Source of the DNA: Pectobacterium polaris
GTDB lineage: Bacteria; Pseudomonadota; Gammaproteobacteria; Enterobacterales; Enterobacteriaceae
Assembly (NCBI RefSeq): GCF_002307355.1
Contig: NZ_CP017481.1
Span: forward strand, 3,720,001-3,784,000
Length of the DNA: 64,000 bases
Direction of reading: 5' to 3'
Shown: one piece after another, positions 34,608 to 42,877 of the stretch
How the letters are laid out: each line of letters opens with the position of its first letter
How positions within the stretch are numbered: the stretch's first letter is position 1
The notes under the pieces: generated by a model
Told to the model about the DNA's origin: nothing
The model's input: the letters and a program-made list of their open reading frames with translations, nothing else
Databases searched by the model: none
Program-made: the position numbers and the translations under genes

Positions 34608-35582
34608 ATGAGCGACTTACGCCTCCCCACTTTCGACGATGTGGTAGCCGCAGCAGAACGCATTGATGGCTATGCCAATAAAACGCCGGTGATGACATCG
34701 CGCACGGTCAATGACCTGTTCGGCGCAGAGGTTTTCTTCAAGTGTGAAAACTTCCAGCGTACAGGCGCATTTAAGTTTCGCGGTGCCATGAATGCCTTAT
34801 TACAATTCACTGACGCGCAAAAGGCGGCTGGCGTAGTCACCTTCTCTTCCGGTAATCATGCACAGGCGATTGCACTCGCCGCCAAATTGCTCGGCATTCC
34901 GGCAACCATTGTGATGCCGCACGATGCCCCTGCGATCAAGATCGCCGCAACACGGGGCTACGGTGGCAACGTGGTGCAATATAATCGCTACACTGAAGAT
35001 CGCGAGCAGATCGGTAACGATCTGGCGCAAAAGCATGGTCTGACGCTCATTCCCCCTTTCGACCATCCGCATGTTATTGCCGGACAAGGCACCGCAACGA
35101 AAGAGTTGTTGGAAGAGACAGGCGAATTGGATGCCTTATTCGTCTGCGTAGGTGGTGGGGGCCTGCTGGCGGGATCTTCGCTTTCTGCTCGTCAGCTGTC
35201 TCCACACTGCAAAATTTATGGCGTCGAACCTCTCGCAGGCAACGATGGGCAGCAATCGCTTCGCAGCGGCCATATCGTGCATATCGATACACCGCAAACC
35301 ATCGCCGATGGCGCACAAATCCAGCATCTGGGTCAGTACCCCTTCGCTCTGATTCGCCAGAACGTCGACGATATTCTGACCGTGACGGATGACGACCTGA
35401 TTGACGCGATGCGGTTTTACGCCGAACGCATGAAGATCGTCGTGGAGCCAACGGGGTGCCTCAGCTTTGCGGCGGCACGCAATCTCAGTGAATCACTACG
35501 CGGCAAACGCATCGGCATTATTATCAGCGGCGGGAACGTCGATATCAGCCGCTACGGCGCATTTCTGACCGGCAATACCTAA
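34608..35582 (+). CDS. Serine/threonine dehydratase family enzyme, probable hydroxyaspartate dehydratase (BhcB-like)
   Basis: A 324-residue fold-type II PLP enzyme. Lys56 (TGAFKFRGAMN) should bind PLP, the phosphate loop is CVGGGGLLAGS, and SSGNHAQA is the substrate loop. Length without a C-terminal ACT domain matches serine racemase and threo-3-hydroxyaspartate ammonia-lyase rather than IlvA. Because the next two genes resemble BhcD and BhcC, the best reading is a beta-hydroxyaspartate dehydratase giving iminosuccinate/oxaloacetate. A catabolic threonine or serine dehydratase is the alternative. Confidence 0.82.
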   Translation: MSDLRLPTFDDVVAAAERIDGYANKTPVMTSRTVNDLFGAEVFFKCENFQRTGAFKFRGAMNALLQFTDAQKAAGVVTFSSGNHAQAIALAAKLLGIPATIVMPHDAPAIKIAATRGYGGNVVQYNRYTEDREQIGNDLAQKHGLTLIPPFDHPHVIAGQGTATKELLEETGELDALFVCVGGGGLLAGSSLSARQLSPHCKIYGVEPLAGNDGQQSLRSGHIVHIDTPQTIADGAQIQHLGQYPFALIRQNVDDILTVTDDDLIDAMRFYAERMKIVVEPTGCLSFAAARNLSESLRGKRIGIIISGGNVDISRYGAFLTGNT

Positions 35583-35592
35583 GGAAAAAACG

Positions 35593-36531
35593 ATGATCTT
35601 TATTTCTGAAACAGAATCCGCGGCACTCATCAGCCATGAGTTGGCTTATGACGCCGTTCGTGAAGCCCTGCTCGCTGCCAGCAAACCGGAAGCACACAAT
35701 TTTCCGGTGGTGCATGGGCAAGGTTCCGATCCGGTCAACATATTCAGCATCAAGGCCTCAGCAACCCATGAACTCGCGGGACTAAAAGTCGGTTCATTCT
35801 GGCCAGGAAACCCCGCTAACGGGCTACCCCGCCATAATTCCCTCATTCTGCTGTTCGATCAGCAAATCGGGCAAATAGCGGTCGCGATTGAAGGCGGAAA
35901 GGTGAACGCCTTTCGTACCGCCGCCGCCAACGCTGTTGCTGCTGATTTGCTGGCAAGACCCGATGCCTCGGTTCTCGCCGTGTTCGGAACCGGTCATCAG
36001 GCCCGCTATGAGTGCGCCGCATTGGCAAGAATACGGCCAATTCGTACCCTGCTGATTGTCGGGCGCGATAGCAGCAAATCCGCAGAGATGGCGCAAGAAT
36101 TCAAGGCAGCCGGACTGGATGCGCAAGTCAGCGATGCCGAAAGCGCGTGTCGCGCGGCGGATATCATCGTGACCGCAACGCCATCACGCACGCCGCTTTT
36201 TAACGCCGAATGGGTTAACGCGGGAACGCACGTTGTCAGCATGGGATCGGATGCCGTCGGCAAGCAGGAACTGCCGTCAGAGCTGTTTACCGCAGGCCGC
36301 CTGTTTTGCGATCTGCCTTCCCAATCGCGAATCATTGGTGACTTCCAACATGCGCCGGCCAATGTGACGCTGACCGCCATTGGCGACGTGATTAGCGCAA
36401 GCGCAGCAGGACGACAAACGCCGGACGATATCACCGTGTTTGACAGCTCCGGCTTGTCCATTCAGGACTTATATATCGGCCAACGCATTCTTGACGCCTG
36501 GCAGCAGGCTAAACGAAGTGAAGGTGCATAA
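35593..36531 (+). CDS. Ornithine cyclodeaminase/mu-crystallin family reductase (BhcD-like)
   Basis: A 312-residue protein with the OCD/mu-crystallin fold: substrate-domain Lys/Arg residues around KASATHELAGLKVGS and GGKVNAFRTAAA, and a Rossmann motif VFGTGHQAR at about residues 130-138. In Paracoccus, BhcD of this family is an iminosuccinate reductase making aspartate. Placement between dehydratase and aldolase genes supports that activity over ornithine cyclodeaminase. It ends in an overlap with the next ATG (ATAATG context, one-base overlap). Confidence 0.82.
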   Translation: MIFISETESAALISHELAYDAVREALLAASKPEAHNFPVVHGQGSDPVNIFSIKASATHELAGLKVGSFWPGNPANGLPRHNSLILLFDQQIGQIAVAIEGGKVNAFRTAAANAVAADLLARPDASVLAVFGTGHQARYECAALARIRPIRTLLIVGRDSSKSAEMAQEFKAAGLDAQVSDAESACRAADIIVTATPSRTPLFNAEWVNAGTHVVSMGSDAVGKQELPSELFTAGRLFCDLPSQSRIIGDFQHAPANVTLTAIGDVISASAAGRQTPDDITVFDSSGLSIQDLYIGQRILDAWQQAKRSEGA

Positions 36532-37673
36532 TGAACAATATTGAATGGCTTAATGCGCTGGAAACGCCCTTTTTGCTGATTGATGAGTTCCGCTTTCAAC
36601 GCAATATCGACAGGCTGTATCAGCGTACGGAAAAATTAGGCAGCCAAATCCGGCCGCATCTCAAAACGCTACGCTCGATTGAGGCTGGTCGCTATCTGCT
36701 CAAAGACGCGGCATCACCCGCGACGGTTTCGACGCTGGCAGAAGCGGAAGCCTTTGCCACCGCGGGTTATACCAACCTGCTCTATGCCGTGGGGATCGCC
36801 CCGCACAAGCTGCCGCGTATCGCCAACTTAATTCGCAAAGGCGTGAATATTCATATTCTGCTGGATAGCCCTGAGCAGGCACGCGCGGTGACTGATTATG
36901 CACGTGCCAATAATGTGACGTTTTCGGTCTTTATTGAGATCGACTGTGACGGGCATCGCGGCGGCATCCCACCGGAAAGCGACGCACTACTTGAGCTGGC
37001 ACAGCAGATCGACGGCAACGGCGCGACGCTCACCGGCCTGCTGGCGCACGCGGGAGAATCTTACGCCTGCCGTACGGACGAGGCGATCAGAGCAGCGGCA
37101 CGCGCCGAGTGTAAAGCCATCAATACCGCCGGACAGCGTGTACGAGCGCTGGGAATTGCCTGCCCTGTGCTCAGCGTCGGTGCTACGCCGACGGCGCACT
37201 TTGCCGAGGATTTAACGGGGATTACCGAAGTCAGAGCGGGCGTTTTCACCACGTTCGATCTGGTGATGAAAAACGTCGGGGTCTGTTCGCTGGATGATAT
37301 CGCGCTGTCGGTCGTCAGCACTGTGATCGGGCATAATCGCGAAAAAGGCTGGGTGTTTATCGATGCAGGGTGGATGGCGCTCTCCCGCGATCGCGGTACT
37401 GCATCTCAGGCAAAAGATTACGGTTACGGGCTGGTGTGTGATCTCTACGGCAGCCCTTACAACGACCTCTGCGTGACGATCACCAATCAGGAACACGGCA
37501 TTATCGCACTACCCGCCGACAGTGGACTTTCAATCGACAATTTCCCCGTCGGCACACGGCTGCGGATATTGCCTAACCACGCCTGCGCCACGGCTGCGAT
37601 GCATCAGCACTATCAGGTTTTGAAATCGCACAGGAATGAGCAGGAAACCTGGCAGCGCATTACCGGCTGGTGA
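36531..37673 (+). CDS. DSD1/D-threonine aldolase family PLP enzyme, probable beta-hydroxyaspartate aldolase (BhcC-like)
   Basis: A 380-residue fold-type III (alanine-racemase-like) enzyme. PLP lysine is Lys45 in RPHLKTLRS, and late His/Cys residues around PNHACATAAMHQHY form the metal site known for D-threonine aldolase and D-serine dehydratase. BhcC of the beta-hydroxyaspartate cycle belongs to this family and condenses glycine with glyoxylate. Operon context suggests this activity; D-threonine aldolase is the alternative. Followed by a terminator. Confidence 0.82.
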   Translation: MNNIEWLNALETPFLLIDEFRFQRNIDRLYQRTEKLGSQIRPHLKTLRSIEAGRYLLKDAASPATVSTLAEAEAFATAGYTNLLYAVGIAPHKLPRIANLIRKGVNIHILLDSPEQARAVTDYARANNVTFSVFIEIDCDGHRGGIPPESDALLELAQQIDGNGATLTGLLAHAGESYACRTDEAIRAAARAECKAINTAGQRVRALGIACPVLSVGATPTAHFAEDLTGITEVRAGVFTTFDLVMKNVGVCSLDDIALSVVSTVIGHNREKGWVFIDAGWMALSRDRGTASQAKDYGYGLVCDLYGSPYNDLCVTITNQEHGIIALPADSGLSIDNFPVGTRLRILPNHACATAAMHQHYQVLKSHRNEQETWQRITGW

Positions 37674-37698
37674 TGCTCGGCTGGCCGTAATTGGTCAC

Positions 37699-37726
37699 AC
37701 CGCCCGATCTGAACGCGTCGGGCGGT
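37699..37726 (+). terminator. Intrinsic terminator of the Bhc-like operon
   Basis: ACCGCCCGA (37699-37707) pairs with TCGGGCGGT (37718-37726); the plus strand continues ACTTTTCG. It lies 26 bases after the aldolase-like stop. Confidence 0.8.
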
Positions 37727-37776
37727 ACTTTTCGCGTGACTCGCGATGATATCGGCACGTCGTCACCCTATTCAGT

Positions 37777-38253
37777 TTAGCCCTTCGTTCCCAACGTCGG
37801 CTCGCAGTTCACCGGGAAATTCACCGAATGAGCGATATAGCAGGCATCATGCGCCAATTCGTGCAACGTGGCATATTCCTCGGCAGTAGGCTGTTTTTCG
37901 CCGCTGAATGTCACCTGTGGGCGCAACGTGACGTCCAGCATCGCCATTTTTCCTGCTGCATTCACGCCCATCGTTCCCACCGCCTGATCCTGATAGTCAT
38001 CGACACAGAAGCGCTTTTTGGCCGCAATGGAAAGAAACCACAGCATATGACAGCTGGACAGCGAGGCCACCAGCGCCTCTTCAGGATCGACCGCATCTTC
38101 CAGCGAAAAAGGCAGCGGCACGACATGAGGTGATGACGAGGCGCGCAGCGTAATACCACCGTCAAACTGCCACTGATGCAGTCGACTATAGCGGTTATCA
38201 ATAAAATCTTGCCCATTGCGCTGCCAGCAGATTGACGCACGGTATTCAGACAT
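37777..38253 (-). CDS. OsmC-family peroxide reductase
   Basis: A 158-residue OsmC/Ohr-fold protein with the two redox cysteines in place: Cys68 (SLSSCHMLWFL) and Cys138 (AHDACYIAHSV). The motif VDPEEALVASLSSCHM is typical of the YhfA/OsmC-like branch. Such proteins reduce organic hydroperoxides using thiols. Its stop lies 103 bases from the convergent aldolase-like gene with the terminator between them. Confidence 0.9.
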   Translation of the reverse strand: MSEYRASICWQRNGQDFIDNRYSRLHQWQFDGGITLRASSSPHVVPLPFSLEDAVDPEEALVASLSSCHMLWFLSIAAKKRFCVDDYQDQAVGTMGVNAAGKMAMLDVTLRPQVTFSGEKQPTAEEYATLHELAHDACYIAHSVNFPVNCEPTLGTKG

Positions 38254-38298
38254 GCCCAGTTCCTTTTGTAATAACGTATTGAGGTTTCGTCCGGCGAA

Positions 38299-38859
38299 TT
38301 ACTTTGTCTCTAACGACTTCGTCTCTTTAGGCGTAGCACGCCCGGCGTGACTCTCCAGCCCTCGAAGTAGCGCTGCAAGATTAGCATCAAGAGAAGCCAG
38401 CACATCGGCAGGCAACACCGATAGCACCTGACGTTCATTCTCGATGTGTGCCTCAACCGCGCGGTTAATCAGCTCAAGCCCCGTGCCGGTGAGCTGCACG
38501 AGCATACTGCGCGCATCCTGTTCGTTCTGCACACGTTCGATAAATCCTCGAGTTTCAAGGCGCTTGAGCCGGTGAGTCATGGTGCCTGACGTCACCATCA
38601 GCGCAGAGAACAGTTCCGTCGGGCTAAGGCAATGTGGCGCACCTGCACGCCGCAGCGTAGCCAGCATGTCAAACTCCCAACTGCTCAGTTCAAATCGGGA
38701 GAAACAGGCTTCCAGACGCAGTTCGATGAACGCGGCACATCGTCTGAGACGTCCAATCGGCCCCATGGGGCTGGCATCCAGATCGGGCCGTTCGCGCCGC
38801 CACTGTTCAAGGATGGCATCTACCGCATCATATTCGTGTTCGCTGGTTTGATTTTTCAT
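38299..38859 (-). CDS. MarR-family transcriptional repressor
   Basis: A 186-residue winged-helix protein with a MarR core: LSSWEFDMLATLRRAG, LSPTELFSALMVTSGTMTHRLKRLE (recognition helix region) and the wing FIERVQNEQDARSMLVQLT. It is divergent from an EamA exporter with two matching inverted repeats between them, the standard arrangement of a MarR repressor autoregulating itself and a drug/metabolite exporter. Confidence 0.92.
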   Translation of the reverse strand: MKNQTSEHEYDAVDAILEQWRRERPDLDASPMGPIGRLRRCAAFIELRLEACFSRFELSSWEFDMLATLRRAGAPHCLSPTELFSALMVTSGTMTHRLKRLETRGFIERVQNEQDARSMLVQLTGTGLELINRAVEAHIENERQVLSVLPADVLASLDANLAALLRGLESHAGRATPKETKSLETK

Positions 38860-38860
38860 T

Positions 38861-38917
38861 TATCTTGACTTCAAGGTAATTAATCAACACTATCATGATA
38901 TCTTGAATTGAAGGTAA
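38861..38917. promoter_or_regulatory. Two MarR-type operators between marR-like gene and EamA exporter
   Basis: TATCTTGACTTCAAGGTAA (38861-38879) and TATCTTGAATTGAAGGTAA (38899-38917) are near-identical imperfect palindromes (CTTGA-N2-TCAAG core) with start-to-start spacing of 38 bases. One abuts the regulator start and the other the exporter start, so one repressor could block both promoters. Confidence 0.85.
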
Positions 38918-38921
38918 AGTC

Positions 38922-39794
38922 ATGAACACTGCATCCTCACCACACTATTGGCGTGACGTCATACTCACGGCGCTGGCTCCCGCGATTTGGGGGTCGACCT
39001 ACATCGTGACATCAGAAATCCTGCCACCAGATCGCCCCTTTACGGCGGCGCTTATCCGCGTGCTGCCTGCGGGTCTGCTGCTGCTCTTATTCACGCGCCG
39101 CTTCCCCGCTCGGCAAGACTGGTGGCGGGTGCTCGTGCTCAGCGCCCTGAATATCGGCGTCTTTCAGGCGCTGCTGTTCGTCGCGGCTTATCGCTTGCCT
39201 GGCGGACTCGCAGCAGTCCTTGGCGCGATCCAACCGCTGCTGGTGATGGTGTTGGTCTGGGCAGTGGATCATCGAGCACCCAGACTGGCGACGCTGTGGT
39301 CGGCGATCATCGGTGTGGCGGGCATGGCTATTTTGCTGCTGTCGCCGCAGACGACATTTGAGCCCGTGGGCGTTGCCGCCGCGCTGCTGGGGGCGGTATG
39401 TATGGCTACTGGAGTCTGGTTAACACGTCGCTGGCAACTTGATTTGCCCGTGCTGCCGCTTACTGGCTGGCAGCTCTTCCTCGGCGGATTGATGCTGGCA
39501 CCTGTTGCGTGGATCGCTGATGCGCCGCTGCCTGCTTTAACCCTGTCACAGTGGGCTGCCTATTCCTATCTCTGTCTTGCGGGTGCTGTGCTCGCTTATG
39601 GGCTTTGGTTTCGTGGCGTATCCCGCCTGCCGACGGTTGCCGTTGCATCATTGGGGTTGCTGAGCCCGCTGACCGCCGTGGTGCTAGGCTGGGCGTTGCT
39701 TTCACAGTCGATAACCGGTACGGCGTTTCTGGGTTTGACGATCGTTCTGGCGAGTGCCTTCGCCGTGCAATGGACGACGGCGCGAGGTAAGTAA
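38922..39794 (+). CDS. EamA/DMT-family exporter
   Basis: A 290-residue protein with about ten membrane helices arranged as two EamA repeats; conserved beginnings ALAPAIWGSTYIVTSEIL and the loop RLPGGLAAVLGAIQPLL are typical. Members export amino acids, nucleosides or toxic small molecules (RhtA/YedA type). The start lies 4 bases after an operator; repression by the adjacent MarR protein is expected. Confidence 0.92.
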   Translation: MNTASSPHYWRDVILTALAPAIWGSTYIVTSEILPPDRPFTAALIRVLPAGLLLLLFTRRFPARQDWWRVLVLSALNIGVFQALLFVAAYRLPGGLAAVLGAIQPLLVMVLVWAVDHRAPRLATLWSAIIGVAGMAILLLSPQTTFEPVGVAAALLGAVCMATGVWLTRRWQLDLPVLPLTGWQLFLGGLMLAPVAWIADAPLPALTLSQWAAYSYLCLAGAVLAYGLWFRGVSRLPTVAVASLGLLSPLTAVVLGWALLSQSITGTAFLGLTIVLASAFAVQWTTARGK

Positions 39795-39854
39795 TCAACG
39801 AAGAGCTGCTGATGACGAGCGTTGTTGGCGGGGAAAGATGAGAGGGAAGACATT

Positions 39855-39887
39855 AAAACGGCGGCGTTATGATAACGCCGCCGTTTT
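39855..39887. terminator. Bidirectional terminator between EamA exporter and narI
   Basis: A 16-base inverted repeat, AAAACGGCGGCGTTAT (39855-39870) and ATAACGCCGCCGTTTT (39872-39887), flanked by A and T runs, between convergent genes. This is a textbook bidirectional intrinsic terminator. Confidence 0.93.
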
Positions 39888-39895
39888 TATCATAC

Positions 39896-40585
39896 TTAGC
39901 GACGGTTACGTACTAACTGGTAGCGACGCGTCAGGTACTCGACCGGTGCGCTCCAGATGTGAACCAGACGGCAGAACGGGAACAGAACAAACAGCGTCAG
40001 CCCCAGCACGATGTGCAGTTTGAAGATCAGCGCAACACCCACCAGATGTGCAGATCCTCCCCCCTGGAAATACGCCACGCTCTGCGCCCAACCGACCAGC
40101 TTCTGCATTTCACTGCCGTCCATATGCTGTGCAGAGAACGGAATGGTCAGCAGCCCTAAACCAGCCTGAATCACCAGCAAAGACAGAATGAGAATGTCGC
40201 CAACGCTGGAGGTGGCACGAATGCGCGGGTTGGTCAGACGGCGCTTTAACAGCAGCACGCCACCGACAAACGTCAGCAGACCTGCCGCACCACCGCCGAA
40301 CATCGCCATTTTCTGTTTTACATCCATTGGCAGGAAGGCTTCGTACATCCAGTGCGGCGTCAGCATACCGAGGAAGTGCCCGGCAAAGACGCCCAGAATC
40401 CCAAGATGGAACAGGTTAGACGCCAGACGCATCCCTTTCTTATCCAGCATTTGGCTCGAACCGGCACGCCAGCTGTACTGGCCGTAGTCATAGCGCAACC
40501 AGCTGCCAATCAGGAAAATAGCCATCGCCAGATAGGGATAGATGTCAAAAAAGAACACATTAAAATAGTTCGTGATTGCACTCAT
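39896..40585 (-). CDS. narI: Respiratory nitrate reductase gamma subunit (cytochrome b)
   Basis: A 229-residue membrane protein with five helices and several conserved His residues for two b hemes ([38 protein letters not shown]). NarI anchors NarGH to the membrane and oxidises quinol on the periplasmic side. Its start overlaps the narJ stop (TAATG). Last gene of narGHJI. Confidence 0.96.
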   Translation of the reverse strand: MSAITNYFNVFFFDIYPYLAMAIFLIGSWLRYDYGQYSWRAGSSQMLDKKGMRLASNLFHLGILGVFAGHFLGMLTPHWMYEAFLPMDVKQKMAMFGGGAAGLLTFVGGVLLLKRRLTNPRIRATSSVGDILILSLLVIQAGLGLLTIPFSAQHMDGSEMQKLVGWAQSVAYFQGGGSAHLVGVALIFKLHIVLGLTLFVLFPFCRLVHIWSAPVEYLTRRYQLVRNRR

Positions 40586-41304
40586 TAGCGTTGCCCTCCC
40601 GCCGATGTCGCGTCAAGATTCAGATATTGCGGCACCACCGCGCCAGCGAAGCGGCGTTGGTGTTGCGTTTGTTGGGCCGATGCGCAGCCTTCTTCGCCGA
40701 GGAACTTAACCTGTTCCTCTTCCCATACGGCATCCAGCGCCTGCGGCGTGTCGTCGCGCGCTTCGTCAGCGACCTGATGTGTGACATCGTCACTTTTCAG
40801 GTCACTGCCGGACAACGCCAACAGCAGATCAAACAGCGCGGCATAGCTGCTGTCTCGCTGCTGCAAACGCGCGCCAATCAACGCCAGAATCGGCGCGATG
40901 TCGAGCAAACCCGCGCGACTCTGCGCGGGCTCCAGACGAGAAAGGTACTCAAGATACAGCGGCAGGTAGTCCGGCAACTCACGGCAATCCAGTGCCAGAC
41001 CGGCATCCTGATATTGCTGCATGAGATCGACCATCGCCTGACCACGGTCACGAGACTCACCGTGAACGTGTTCGAACAGCAGCAGCGAGGTTGCCCGACC
41101 GCGGTCAAACAGGCCGCTATACTCCGCCTGTTTGTCCAACAGATCCTGCGCGCACAACGTGTTGATGAACTGCATGAGCTGATTGCTCTCACGCAGCGGT
41201 AAAGCATCAGTTTGCTCGACCGCTTCGATCAACTCAGCTCGGTTTTCCCACAGCTCGCTATCGGGATAGTCCAGCAGGCGGGCAATAATCCGCAGGCTAA
41301 TCAT
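40585..41304 (-). CDS. narJ: Nitrate reductase molybdenum cofactor assembly chaperone
   Basis: A 239-residue NarJ/TorD-family chaperone, helical and Leu-rich, with the family segment [11 protein letters not shown]. It binds the NarG N-terminus and promotes molybdenum cofactor insertion and membrane docking but is not part of the final complex. It overlaps narH by 8 bases and narI by one base. Confidence 0.95.
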   Translation of the reverse strand: MISLRIIARLLDYPDSELWENRAELIEAVEQTDALPLRESNQLMQFINTLCAQDLLDKQAEYSGLFDRGRATSLLLFEHVHGESRDRGQAMVDLMQQYQDAGLALDCRELPDYLPLYLEYLSRLEPAQSRAGLLDIAPILALIGARLQQRDSSYAALFDLLLALSGSDLKSDDVTHQVADEARDDTPQALDAVWEEEQVKFLGEEGCASAQQTQHQRRFAGAVVPQYLNLDATSAGGQR

Positions 41305-42877
41305 GATTCGTCTCCCGCATGATTTTGCTGTTCATGTCGCGCGTTTTGTTGCTGACATCAATGGCATCAATACGCTTGCTGTTGAACAGGTTGAATTTGG
41401 TATCGCTACCGTGGCAACCATCGCCAAAGCTGAAACCACAGCCTTTGCTTTCTGGGAAGGCTTCACGCGCCAGCTCACGATGGCTTGATGGAATCACGAA
41501 ACGGTCTTCGTAGTTCGCAATCGCCAGATAGCGGTACATTTCCTGCGCCTGCGCTTCCGTCAGCCCAACCTGCTCCAGCGCGCTGGTATCGATTTTGCCT
41601 TCTACGGTTTCTGCACGTTTGTAGTGACGCATCGCCAACATACGTTTCAGCGCCAGCAATACGGGCTCGGTATCGCCTGCGGTCAGCAGGTTCGCCAGAT
41701 ATTGCACTGGAATACGCAGGCTTTCGACGTCCGGCAATACGCCGGTGTGCGCCAATTGACCTGCATCCGCGGCAGACTGAATCGGTGACAACGGCGGCAC
41801 GTACCACACCATCGGCAGCGTGCGGTATTCTGGGTGCAACGGCAGCGCCAGCTTCCAATCCATCGCCATTTTGTATACCGGCGACTGCTGTGCCGCTTCA
41901 ATGACGCTGTTTGGAATGCCATCTTTCAGCGCTTGCTCGATGACTTTTGGGTCGTGCGGGTCAAGGAACACATCCAGTTGGCTCTGGTACAGATCTTTCT
42001 CGTTTTCCACAGAGGCCGCTTGCTCGATGCGGTCGGCATCATAGAGCAGCACGCCCAGATAGCGGATACGTCCGACGCAGGTTTCTGAGCAGAGCGTCGG
42101 TTGACCACTTTCTATACGCGGGTAGCAGAAAATACATTTTTCTGATTTGCCGCTCTTCCAGTTGAAGTAGATTTTCTTGTACGGGCAACCGGTCAAGCAC
42201 ATACGCCAGCCGCGGCATTTATCCTGATCGATCAGGACGATACCGTCTTCGCCGCGTTTGTAGATCGCGCCGCTCGGACAGGTCGCCACACACGCCGGGT
42301 TCAGGCAGTGTTCGCACAGACGCGGCAGATACATCATGAACGTGTTTTCGAACTGGCCGTACATCTCTTTCTGCATTTCGTTGAAATGGACAGGATCGAA
42401 GTTCTTATCCTTGGAGCGTTTGCTGAATTCGCCGCCCAGATCGTCTTCCCAGTTCGGGCCGTTCTCGATTTTCTTCATCCGCTGACCGGTAATCAGCGAG
42501 CGCGGACGGGCGACAGGCTGATGCTTGCCTTCCGGCGCTTTACGCAGGTTCTGATAGTCGTAGTCGAACGGCTCATAGTAGTCGTCGATTTCCGGCACAT
42601 CCGGGTTAGCGAAGATTTTGGACAACACGCTGATGCGGTTACCCATACGCGGTTCGAGCTTGCCGCTGATTTTACGGATCCAGCCGCCCTTCCATTTTTC
42701 CTGATCTTCCCAGGCATGGGGATAGCCCACGCCCGGTTTGGTTTCGACGTTGTTGAACCAGGCGTATTCCATCCCTTCACGGCTGGTCCAGACGTTTTTA
42801 CAGCTGACGGAGCAGGTGTGACAGCCGATGCATTTATCCAGATTCAGCACCATGCCCACTTGTGAACGAATTTTCAT
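41297..42877 (-). CDS. narH: Respiratory nitrate reductase beta subunit (iron-sulfur protein)
   Basis: A 526-residue electron-transfer subunit with the expected four cysteine groups: CIGCHTCSVSCKN at the N-terminus, CEHCLNPACVATCPSG, CRGWRMCLTGCPY (Trp replacing Cys, giving a 3Fe-4S cluster) and CIFCYPRI...CSETC. It carries electrons from NarI hemes to NarG. Slightly longer than the E. coli 512 residues. Its ATG overlaps the narG stop. Confidence 0.97.
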   Translation of the reverse strand: MKIRSQVGMVLNLDKCIGCHTCSVSCKNVWTSREGMEYAWFNNVETKPGVGYPHAWEDQEKWKGGWIRKISGKLEPRMGNRISVLSKIFANPDVPEIDDYYEPFDYDYQNLRKAPEGKHQPVARPRSLITGQRMKKIENGPNWEDDLGGEFSKRSKDKNFDPVHFNEMQKEMYGQFENTFMMYLPRLCEHCLNPACVATCPSGAIYKRGEDGIVLIDQDKCRGWRMCLTGCPYKKIYFNWKSGKSEKCIFCYPRIESGQPTLCSETCVGRIRYLGVLLYDADRIEQAASVENEKDLYQSQLDVFLDPHDPKVIEQALKDGIPNSVIEAAQQSPVYKMAMDWKLALPLHPEYRTLPMVWYVPPLSPIQSAADAGQLAHTGVLPDVESLRIPVQYLANLLTAGDTEPVLLALKRMLAMRHYKRAETVEGKIDTSALEQVGLTEAQAQEMYRYLAIANYEDRFVIPSSHRELAREAFPESKGCGFSFGDGCHGSDTKFNLFNSKRIDAIDVSNKTRDMNSKIMRETNHD

